Part shown: in pieces, positions 52,012 through 59,444 of the stretch
How the letters are laid out: every line of letters begins with the position of its first letter
How positions within the stretch are numbered: the stretch's first letter is position 1
Assembly: GCF_003122365.1 (NCBI RefSeq)
Contig: NZ_CP029254.1
Coordinates: 4,365,501 to 4,429,500, forward strand
Direction: 5' to 3'
Source: Streptomyces spongiicola
GTDB lineage: Bacteria; Actinomycetota; Actinomycetes; Streptomycetales; Streptomycetaceae
DNA: 64,000 nt
Program-made: the position numbers and the translations under genes
Notes under the pieces: model-generated
What the model was told of the DNA's origin: nothing
Seen by the model: only the letters and a program-made list of their open reading frames with translations
Databases searched by the model: none

Positions 52012-54597
52012 ATGGACACTCAGACGGCCCCCGGGCCGAGGCCGGACGCCTTCATACTCACCGGGTCCTTCCTGGTGGTCTGCCGGGCGCCGCTCTACCT
52101 GGCGGAACTCGCCCGCCGCGGCCTGAAGATCCTGCTGATCACCCCCTCCTCGTGGCGCGAGGACGCACTGGCCGCCGCCAAGGACCCCGACCACCCCGCG
52201 TACGCGATCGACGAGATCGCCTTCGTCGACGGCGACGTCAGCCGCGACAACTCCTATCTGCCCGGGGTCCTCTCGGCCGCCCGGCGGTGGCGCGACCACT
52301 ACCGCATCGCCGGCGCCTACGCCGTCGGCGAGACCCAGGTCGAACCGACCGGTCTGCTCGCCGACGCGCTCGGACTGCGCACCCCCGGCCTCAGGGCCAC
52401 CCGGGCATGCCGCAGCAAGTACCTCCAGCGCTGGTACCTCCCCGAGTTCAGCCCGGTGTCGCTGACCGTGCCGCCCGAGGGCCGGGCGACGCTCGACCCG
52501 GCCGCCGTCCGCTACCCGGTGGTGGTCAAGCCCGCCGGCCGGCACTCCAGCTCCGGCGTCGAGACGGTGACCGGCCCGGACGCCCTGCCGGCCCTGCTCC
52601 GCTCCTACCCCGCCCACGAGACCGTCCTCGTCGAGGAGAAGGTCGAGGGCCAGGAGTACTCCGTGGAGAGCCTGGTGCAGGACGGCCGGACCGTCTTCTC
52701 CTCCGCCACCCGCAAGGCCACCACCGACTCCCACGCCCACACCTTCGTCGAGCTCTCGCACACCGTGCCCAGCGACCGGCCGGAGGCCGACCCGGTACTG
52801 CTGGACGCCAACCGGCGGATGCTGGAGGCCCTCGGCTTCCAGGACGGCATCGCCCACGCCGAGTGGCGGATCGGCGCCGACGGCCGGGCCTATCTGATGG
52901 AGGTCGCCGCCCGCACCCCCGGCGACGGGCTGTGCATCCTGTACGAACTCGCCACCGGCGCGCCGCTGGAACCGGAGATCGTGCGGATCGCGCTCGGCGA
53001 GCCGGCCTCGTACCCCGAGCCCGCCCGGGTCGCCCGCCAGGTCTACCTGGAGCACGTGCCCGGTGTGCTCACCGACGTCCGGGTCCGGGGCTTCGACGTG
53101 GAGCCGGCGTGGGTCGGCGAGGGCGGCCTGTGGCCCGCCGTCGGGCCGGCCTCGCCCACCGACCCGCCGACGCTGCGCGCGGTCCTGGTGCACCGCGACC
53201 GCGGCACCGTCCTCGGGCCGCTGCGCAGCTCCGAGGACCGGGCCGTGTCCTTCTTCGTCGACGCCCCCACCGCCGCCGAACTGGACCTGCTGGAGGACCG
53301 GGTGCGGCGCGCCGTCACCGTCCACACCGAGCCGGACGTCCCGGACACCGTGACGCACGTCCTGGTCGGCTACAGCCCCGTCATGCTGGCCAAGCTGGAC
53401 GAGCGGTTGCCGGCCGGCTCGGTGCTGGTCCTGGAGGAACCGGCCGTCATCGACGCCCGGGGCATCACGGCGCTCGCCGAACGGCACCCCTGCGTGGCGG
53501 CCCTGTTCCCGGCGCCCAGCCAGGACGAGGCCGACCCCGACCGGGTGGTCCGGGCCGTGCCCCGCCCCGCGGGCGTCCGCGCCGTGGTCCCCGTGGTGGA
53601 GTACGGCGTGGTGGTCGCCGCCGCGCTCGCCGAGGCCTGGGGCCTGCCCGGGGCGGGCCCGGAAGCGGCCCGTGTGCTGCGTGACAAGGGCCTGCTGCGC
53701 GCCGCCCTGGCCGGCAGCGGCATCGCCCAGCCCGACTGGGCCGTCGTCGAGAGCGCCGGGCAGGTCGCCGGCTTCCGCGCCGCGCACGGCGGACGCTGCG
53801 TGCTCAAGCCCGCCAACCGCCAGGCCAGCCTGGGCGTACGGCTGCTGGGACCCGCGGACGACGTCGCCGAGGCGTGGGCGCGGACCACCGCCGCCGACGA
53901 GCCGACCCTGCGCGCCCCCTACGAGGAGACCGCCCGGTTCCTGGTGGAGCAGCGGCTGTCCGGGCCCGAGGTGAGCGTCGAGGCCGTGGTCCACGACGGC
54001 GAGGTCGGCTTCACCAACATCACCGCCAAGCTGGTGCAGGACAACGGCCACCCGGTCGAGACCGGCCACACCGTCCCCGCCGCACTGCCGCCGTCCCTCG
54101 CGGACGCGCTGCGCGAGGCCGTGGCCCGGCTGGTGGACACGACCGGCTTCCGCTCCGGGGTGCTGCACTCCGAGTGGATCCTGGCCGACGGCACCCCGCA
54201 CCTCGTCGAATGCGCCGGCCGGCTGCCGGGCGGCGGCATCACCGTGCTGATCGACCTCGCCTACGGCACCGACATCCTGCGCGACCTGCTGCACGTGCTC
54301 ACCGGCGCCGGCCCGGTCGGCCCGCTGCCCGTCCGCCGCGCCGCCGCCGTCCGGTTCCTCGTCGCGCCCCCCGGCGTGGTGGAGTCCGTCACCGGAGCCG
54401 ACGAGGCGCGGGCCGCGCCGGGCGTCACCGAACTGCACCTCTCGGCCGCCCCCGGCTCCACCGTCCGCTCCGTGACCAGTTCCTGGGAGCGGTCCGGACT
54501 GGTCGTCGCCACCGGCGCGGACGCCGCCGAGGCGGGCCGCCGGGCCGAGCACGCCCTGTCCCTGGTCGACATACGCACCGACGGGGGTGCGCGATGA
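52012..54597 (+). CDS. Tandem ATP-grasp amino acid ligase
   Basis: This is an 861-residue protein with two ATP-grasp modules. Module 1 (about 10-430) has VVVKPAGRHSSSGV, LVEEKVEGQEYSVES and HAEWRIG..YLMEVAARTPGD. Module 2 (about 435-861) has CVLKPANRQASLGV, LVEQRLSGPEVSVEAVV and HSEWILA..LVECAGRLPGGG. Each module should activate a carboxylate as acyl phosphate and join it to an amine, so one chain could make two amide bonds. The ATG at 52012 follows AAGGA. Its stop overlaps the first MFS gene. Likely substrates are 4-aminophenylalanine-derived units and other amino acids, which is inference. Confidence 0.87.
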   Translation: MDTQTAPGPRPDAFILTGSFLVVCRAPLYLAELARRGLKILLITPSSWREDALAAAKDPDHPAYAIDEIAFVDGDVSRDNSYLPGVLSAARRWRDHYRIAGAYAVGETQVEPTGLLADALGLRTPGLRATRACRSKYLQRWYLPEFSPVSLTVPPEGRATLDPAAVRYPVVVKPAGRHSSSGVETVTGPDALPALLRSYPAHETVLVEEKVEGQEYSVESLVQDGRTVFSSATRKATTDSHAHTFVELSHTVPSDRPEADPVLLDANRRMLEALGFQDGIAHAEWRIGADGRAYLMEVAARTPGDGLCILYELATGAPLEPEIVRIALGEPASYPEPARVARQVYLEHVPGVLTDVRVRGFDVEPAWVGEGGLWPAVGPASPTDPPTLRAVLVHRDRGTVLGPLRSSEDRAVSFFVDAPTAAELDLLEDRVRRAVTVHTEPDVPDTVTHVLVGYSPVMLAKLDERLPAGSVLVLEEPAVIDARGITALAERHPCVAALFPAPSQDEADPDRVVRAVPRPAGVRAVVPVVEYGVVVAAALAEAWGLPGAGPEAARVLRDKGLLRAALAGSGIAQPDWAVVESAGQVAGFRAAHGGRCVLKPANRQASLGVRLLGPADDVAEAWARTTAADEPTLRAPYEETARFLVEQRLSGPEVSVEAVVHDGEVGFTNITAKLVQDNGHPVETGHTVPAALPPSLADALREAVARLVDTTGFRSGVLHSEWILADGTPHLVECAGRLPGGGITVLIDLAYGTDILRDLLHVLTGAGPVGPLPVRRAAAVRFLVAPPGVVESVTGADEARAAPGVTELHLSAAPGSTVRSVTSSWERSGLVVATGADAAEAGRRAEHALSLVDIRTDGGAR

Positions 54598-55841
54598 GGC
54601 TGCCCTCCCCGAAGGAGTACATACCCGCCACGCCGGCCGGGCGGTCCTTCGCCGTCACCTCGCTGATCAACGCCATCGGCACCGGCCTGTACCTGGCCGG
54701 CTCCGCGGTGTTCTTCGTCCGCTCCGTCGGCCTGACCACCTCCCAGGTCGGCTTCGGCCTGGCGCTGTCCGGGGTGGTCGGCTTCCTCACCACGGTGCCC
54801 ATCGGCGCCCTCGCCGACCGGCTGGGCGCCAAGCCGACCCTGGTGGGGCTCCAACTGTGGCGGGCCGGCGGGTTCGTGGCGCTGGCCTTCGCGCAGGGCA
54901 TGGTGAGCTTCACGGTGATCTCCTGCTGCCTGGCGGCGGCGGAGGCCGCCACCCAGCCGATGACCCAGGCGGTCGCCTCGGCCACCACCGAGGGAACCGA
55001 CCGCACCCGCACCATGGCCATCGTCCGCACCGTGCGCAACGTGGGCTTCTCGCTGGGCGCCCTGCTGGCCGCACCGCTGCTGGCCGCCGACCGGGTCTGG
55101 ACGTACCGGGGCATCGTGCTCGGCACCGCCGCGGCGTTCGTGCTGTCCGCCGCCATGCTGTCCCGGGTGCGCACCGCCACCGCGGCCACCGTCCAGAAGA
55201 AGGTGAACCCGCTCGCCGCGCTGCGCGACTTCCGCGACTGGCGGTACCTGCTGCTGACCGCCCTCAACGGGGTCCTCAACCTGCACACCACCATCCTGGC
55301 CGTCGGCCTCTCGCTGTGGGCGATCCAGGCCACCGACGTGCCGGCCGCGTTCCTGCCCGTGCTGATCCTGATCAACACCGTGATGTCGATCGTGCTCCAG
55401 GTCCCGGTCTCCCGGATGGTGGAGCGCGAGCGCGGGGCCGAACGAGCCCTGAGAATGGGCGGGTTCGCACTGACGCTGTGCTGCCTGGCGCTCGCCCTGT
55501 CCGCGGCCCCGTCCTCCGCGCTGACGGCCGCCGCGGTGCTGCTGGCGGCCTGCGTGCTGCTCACCTTCGGCGAGATGTGGCAGGCGGTCGGCGGCTGGGA
55601 GCTGAGCTACGACTTCGCGCCCGAGGACCGCAAGGGCGTCTACCTGTCGGTGTTCAGCCTCGGCAACACCGGTCAGCGGATCGTGGGACCGGCGCTCATC
55701 ACGTCCGTGGTGATCGCGGCCGGTCCCGCCGGCTGGATCGGCCTGGCGGTCCTCTTCGGTCTCGCCGCACTGCTCGTCCGGCCCGTCACCCGCACGCTGT
55801 CCGCGGCGCGGTTGCCCGTGGAGAAGGAGGTGGCGCCGTGA
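54594..55841 (+). CDS. MFS transporter 1
   Basis: This is a 415-residue permease with about 12 hydrophobic segments and the loop motif GALADRLGAKPT between helices 2 and 3. It should export the cluster product or a precursor across the membrane. It overlaps the genes on both sides by 4 bases, so it is part of the operon. A second MFS gene follows at 58093; the two could handle different compounds or act in self-protection. Confidence 0.87.
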   Translation: MRLPSPKEYIPATPAGRSFAVTSLINAIGTGLYLAGSAVFFVRSVGLTTSQVGFGLALSGVVGFLTTVPIGALADRLGAKPTLVGLQLWRAGGFVALAFAQGMVSFTVISCCLAAAEAATQPMTQAVASATTEGTDRTRTMAIVRTVRNVGFSLGALLAAPLLAADRVWTYRGIVLGTAAAFVLSAAMLSRVRTATAATVQKKVNPLAALRDFRDWRYLLLTALNGVLNLHTTILAVGLSLWAIQATDVPAAFLPVLILINTVMSIVLQVPVSRMVERERGAERALRMGGFALTLCCLALALSAAPSSALTAAAVLLAACVLLTFGEMWQAVGGWELSYDFAPEDRKGVYLSVFSLGNTGQRIVGPALITSVVIAAGPAGWIGLAVLFGLAALLVRPVTRTLSAARLPVEKEVAP

Positions 55842-57145
55842 GCGCGCCCAGGGACCTGCTGCTCGTCGGCGTCGGCACGATGGGCCGGCCCTATCTGGAG
55901 GCGGCCGCCCGGCTCGGCCTGCGGGTACGCGCCGTGGAGGCGGCGGCCGGCTGGGAGGGCCGGCCGCTCGGACTGGCCGAGGACTTCTACCGGGTCGACG
56001 GCCGCGAGGAGGAGCACTGGACGGCCGCGGTCGCCCGGGCCGTCGCCGACCGGGAGCCGGACGGCGTGGTGTCCTTCGCCGAACCGCACGTGCTCGCCGG
56101 GGCCCTGGTGCAGGAGCGGCTCGGCCTGCCCGGCCCGTCGCTGCACGCCGCCGTGGTCTCCCGCAACAAGGCGCTGCAACGCGCCCTCTTCGCCGCCCAC
56201 GGCGTCCGGCAGCCCGGGCACCTGCTGGTGGCGGACGTGGCCGACGCCCGTGACTGGATGCTGGAGCGGCTGCCCGTGGTGGTCAAGCCGCTCACCCGGG
56301 CGGGCAGCGAGGGCGTCGAACTGGTCCGCAGCCCCGAGGAGGCCGCCGAGGTCGTCGCCCGCCGCTCCGGCGAGGGCAAGGTCCTGGTCGAGGAGGCCGT
56401 CGAGGGACCGGAGTACAGCTGGGAGGCGCTGGTACGCGACGGCGAGGTGCTGTTCGAGAACGTCACGGCCAAGGAGACCACCCCGCCGCCGTACTTCGTC
56501 GAACTCACCCACCGCTGCGCCCACCGCTTCGAGGACGGTGAACCGGCCGCCCGGGTCCACGAGCTGACCCGGCGCGTGCTGGGCGCCGTCGGCATGCGGA
56601 CCGGCCTGGTGCACCTGGAGTTCAAGGTCGGCAGGCACGGCCCGGCGCTGATGGAGATCGCGGTGCGCACCCCGGGCGACTACCTGCCCGACGCGGTCGG
56701 CCTGGCCTACGGATTCGACCTGTACGAGGCCGTGCTCAGGCTGGCCCTCGGGCTCCCCGTCGACGAGCTGATCCGCACCGAGCCGGTCTCCTGGCCCGCC
56801 ACCCACTTCCCGACCGCGGCCCCCGGGACGATCACCGCGATCACGGGCGTCGAGGAGACCGCGGCGCACCCGTCGGTGGTCCGGGTCCGGCTGCGCAAGC
56901 GGCCCGGCGACACCGTCCTGCCGCTGACGTCCTCCTCCCGGCGGATGGGCCATGTGCTCGTCGACGCGCCCTCCCCGACCGAGCGCGAGGACGCGCTGAA
57001 GCGCGTGCGGCAGACCCTGAGGATCACCACCCGGAAGAACACCGCGGACGAGACCACCGCCGAGAAGCCCACCGCAGAGAAGCCCACCGCAGAGAAGCCC
57101 ACCGCAGAGAAGCCCGCCACCGAGCAGCACCGACCCCCGAGGTAA
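55838..57145 (+). CDS. Single-module ATP-grasp ligase
   Basis: This is a 435-residue protein with one ATP-grasp module. VVVKPLTRAGSEGV is the ATP-binding strand, LVEEAVEGPEYSWEA follows, and the metal-binding end reads HLEFKVG..LMEIAVRTPGDY. The first 110 residues are the Rossmann-like pre-ATP-grasp domain. The last 35 residues contain TAEKP repeats from a 15-bp tandem repeat at about 57048-57120. It should form one peptide or isopeptide bond. The GTG at 55838 overlaps the MFS stop. Confidence 0.87.
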   Translation: MSAPRDLLLVGVGTMGRPYLEAAARLGLRVRAVEAAAGWEGRPLGLAEDFYRVDGREEEHWTAAVARAVADREPDGVVSFAEPHVLAGALVQERLGLPGPSLHAAVVSRNKALQRALFAAHGVRQPGHLLVADVADARDWMLERLPVVVKPLTRAGSEGVELVRSPEEAAEVVARRSGEGKVLVEEAVEGPEYSWEALVRDGEVLFENVTAKETTPPPYFVELTHRCAHRFEDGEPAARVHELTRRVLGAVGMRTGLVHLEFKVGRHGPALMEIAVRTPGDYLPDAVGLAYGFDLYEAVLRLALGLPVDELIRTEPVSWPATHFPTAAPGTITAITGVEETAAHPSVVRVRLRKRPGDTVLPLTSSSRRMGHVLVDAPSPTEREDALKRVRQTLRITTRKNTADETTAEKPTAEKPTAEKPTAEKPATEQHRPPR

Positions 57146-57148
57146 CCG

Positions 57149-58096
57149 ATGACCAACCCACCGGCCGCGGGGGTGACCGACTCCTTCGAGGACCTGGTCG
57201 GCAACACCCCCCTGCTGCACCTGCGCATGGACGGGGTCCCACGGGACGTGACCGTCCTGGCCAAACTGGAGGCGGCGAACCCGCTGTCCAGCATCAAGGA
57301 CCGCCCCGCCCTGTACATGATCCGCGCCGCGAGGGCCTCCGGCGAACTGGCGCCCGGGGCCACCGTCATCGAGTCCACCTCCGGCAACACCGGCATCGCG
57401 CTGGCCGCCCTGGCCGCCGCCATGGGCCACCCGTGCCTGATCGTGCTCCCCCGGAACGCCTCCGCGGAGCGCATCATGACGCTGCGGATGCTCGGCGCCG
57501 AAGTGGAGTTCACCGACCCCGAACTGGGCTTCGCCGGCTGCGTCGAGCGCGCCGGGAAGCTCCACGCGGAGATCCCCGGCTCCTGGTACGCCCGGCAGCA
57601 CGAGAACCCGGCCAACGTCCGGGCCCACTACGAGACCACCGGGCCGGAGATCTGGCGCGGCACCGGCGGGCGGGTGGACGTCCTGGTCTGCGGGGTCGGC
57701 ACCGGCGGCACCCTCACCGGGATCGCCCACTACCTGCGCGAGCGCAACCCCGCGCTGCGCGTCGTCGCGGTCGAGCCCGAGGGCTCCGCGCTGCTGTCCG
57801 GCGGCGCCCCCGGCCCGCACCGGATACCCGGCCTGAACGGCGGCTTCACCAGCCCCGTCACCGATGTCGACTGCATCGACGAGGTGGTCGTGGTCTCCGA
57901 CGCGGACGCCGCCGCCGCGACCCGGGCGCTGGCCGCCGGCAGCGGCCTGCTGGTCGGTGTCTCCTCCGGCGCCGCCGCCCACGCCTGCCGGGAGCTGACG
58001 CACCGTCACGATCTGTCCGGGGCGACCCTCGTCACCGTCTTCCCCGACAGCGGAGAGCGCTACCTCAGCTGGTGGCCGCCGGAGGAGGAGCGGTGA
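57149..58096 (+). CDS. Cysteine-synthase-like PLP beta-substituting enzyme
   Basis: This is a 315-residue fold-type II PLP enzyme. Lys50 in LSSIKDR binds PLP, TSGNTG is at 78-82, GVGTGGTLTG follows, and SSGAA is near the end. CysK-type enzymes replace the beta-group of O-acetyl- or O-phosphoserine with a nucleophile. In a ligase cluster with no sulfur genes, it may make a beta-substituted alanine with a nitrogen nucleophile, for example diaminopropionate or a hydrazino- or azole-alanine, which is inference. No SbnB partner is in this operon. It starts 3 bases after the single ATP-grasp gene. Confidence 0.83.
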   Translation: MTNPPAAGVTDSFEDLVGNTPLLHLRMDGVPRDVTVLAKLEAANPLSSIKDRPALYMIRAARASGELAPGATVIESTSGNTGIALAALAAAMGHPCLIVLPRNASAERIMTLRMLGAEVEFTDPELGFAGCVERAGKLHAEIPGSWYARQHENPANVRAHYETTGPEIWRGTGGRVDVLVCGVGTGGTLTGIAHYLRERNPALRVVAVEPEGSALLSGGAPGPHRIPGLNGGFTSPVTDVDCIDEVVVVSDADAAAATRALAAGSGLLVGVSSGAAAHACRELTHRHDLSGATLVTVFPDSGERYLSWWPPEEER

Positions 58097-59361
58097 GATT
58101 CGGCGAACTGCACCGCAACCTCAAGCTGCGGATCGGCGTCGGCTTCTTCCAGCGGTTCTTCGACATCATGCTCGTCCCGCTGATGGTCATCCACTTCTCC
58201 CGCCTGTACGGTGCGGCCACCGCCGGCCTGATGACCCTGGTCGTCGCGGTGGCGACGGTGGGCTGCAACCTGGTCGGCGGGCACCTGGCCGACGTGTACG
58301 GGCGCCGCAGGGTGCTGATGGCCGGCGAGATCGGCGTCTTCCTCTCCTACACGGGCCTCGCCCTGGTCAACTCGCCGCTGGTGCAGTCCGGTCCGGCGAC
58401 CTACGCGCTCTATCTGTGCGCCGCCTGCATGGCGGCCCTCGCGCTGCCCGCCAACGAGGCGATGATCGTGGACGTCTCCACCCCGGAGAGCCGCACCGCC
58501 GTCTACACGATCAACTACTGGGTCATCAACGTCGCCTTCATGCTCGGCTCGCTGGTCGGCGGCTTCTTCTACGGCGGCTACTTCTTCCAGCTGCTGACCG
58601 CGGCCGCGGTCGCCACCGGCGGGATCTTCGTGGTGACCTTCCTGGCGCTGACCGAGACCGCGCCGCCCGAGGCCGCGCGCAATCCCCGCGGGGTGCGCCC
58701 CGCCCTGCGCGGCTATATCGCGGTGACCCGCGACAGGGTGTTCCTGCGGCTGGTCCTGGCGGCCCTGCTGGTCTGGTCCGTGGAGGTCCAGATCTCCTCC
58801 TACCTCGCCGTCCGGCTCGGCTCCGACTTCCCCGAGCAGCAACTGCTGTCGCTGGGCTCCTGGCAGGTGACCGTCGACGGCGTGAACGTGCTGGGCATCC
58901 TGCGGGCCACCAACACCCTGCTCGTCGTGGCCTGCGGCCTGTGGGTGGGCAGGCTGCTGGGGCGCCTCGACGACCGGCTGCGCCTGGTGGCCGGGGTGGT
59001 GGTCTTCACCGCCGGCTATATCGCGTGGGCGCTCGGCGACAACGCCTGGCTGATGATCGCGGCGGCCGTCGTGGTCACCCTGGGGGAGCTGATGAACCAG
59101 CCCGTCAACCAGAGCCTGGTGGCCGCCCTGGTGCCCGCCGGCTCCCGTACCAAGTACATGGCCGCCTACGGACTGCACGTGCGGCTCGGCTACATGGTCG
59201 GCTCGCTGTCGGTGATCCTCGGATCGGTCGTCGAGTCCTGGGTGATGGCCCTGCTGTACGCGGTCTTCTGCGCGGCCGCGATCCTGCTGTACCGGCAGCT
59301 CTTCCGGATCCAGGACGCCCGCACAGCGGCGGAGGAGCCGAAGGCCGAGGCCGGCGCATGA
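58093..59361 (+). CDS. MFS transporter 2
   Basis: This is a 422-residue permease of a different MFS group from transporter 1, with about 12 membrane segments and the loop GGHLADVYGRRRVL between helices 2 and 3. GTG at 58093 overlaps the previous stop. Its own stop overlaps the ATG of the 28-codon ORF. Export of the product or an intermediate is the likely role. Confidence 0.87.
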   Translation: MRFGELHRNLKLRIGVGFFQRFFDIMLVPLMVIHFSRLYGAATAGLMTLVVAVATVGCNLVGGHLADVYGRRRVLMAGEIGVFLSYTGLALVNSPLVQSGPATYALYLCAACMAALALPANEAMIVDVSTPESRTAVYTINYWVINVAFMLGSLVGGFFYGGYFFQLLTAAAVATGGIFVVTFLALTETAPPEAARNPRGVRPALRGYIAVTRDRVFLRLVLAALLVWSVEVQISSYLAVRLGSDFPEQQLLSLGSWQVTVDGVNVLGILRATNTLLVVACGLWVGRLLGRLDDRLRLVAGVVVFTAGYIAWALGDNAWLMIAAAVVVTLGELMNQPVNQSLVAALVPAGSRTKYMAAYGLHVRLGYMVGSLSVILGSVVESWVMALLYAVFCAAAILLYRQLFRIQDARTAAEEPKAEAGA

Positions 59362-59444
59362 CCACGAGCACCCCACCGGTGCCCGCAGAAGAGGGGGCCA
59401 CCGGTGACCCCCGCACCCGCCGTGGATGGGATGGCACTCCGTGA
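59358..59444 (+). CDS. Translationally coupled 28-codon ORF
   Basis: ATG at 59358 overlaps the MFS stop (ATGA), and the TGA at 59442-59444 overlaps the GTG of the following ligase at 59441 (GTGA). The product begins MTTSTPPVP and ends RRGWDGTP. Both junctions match those of real genes in this operon. It could be a small peptide, a translation-coupling device or, since ATP-grasp enzymes in some pathways act on ribosomal peptides, a ligase substrate. The last is speculation. No strong independent ribosome site was seen. Confidence 0.45.
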   Translation: MTTSTPPVPAEEGATGDPRTRRGWDGTP

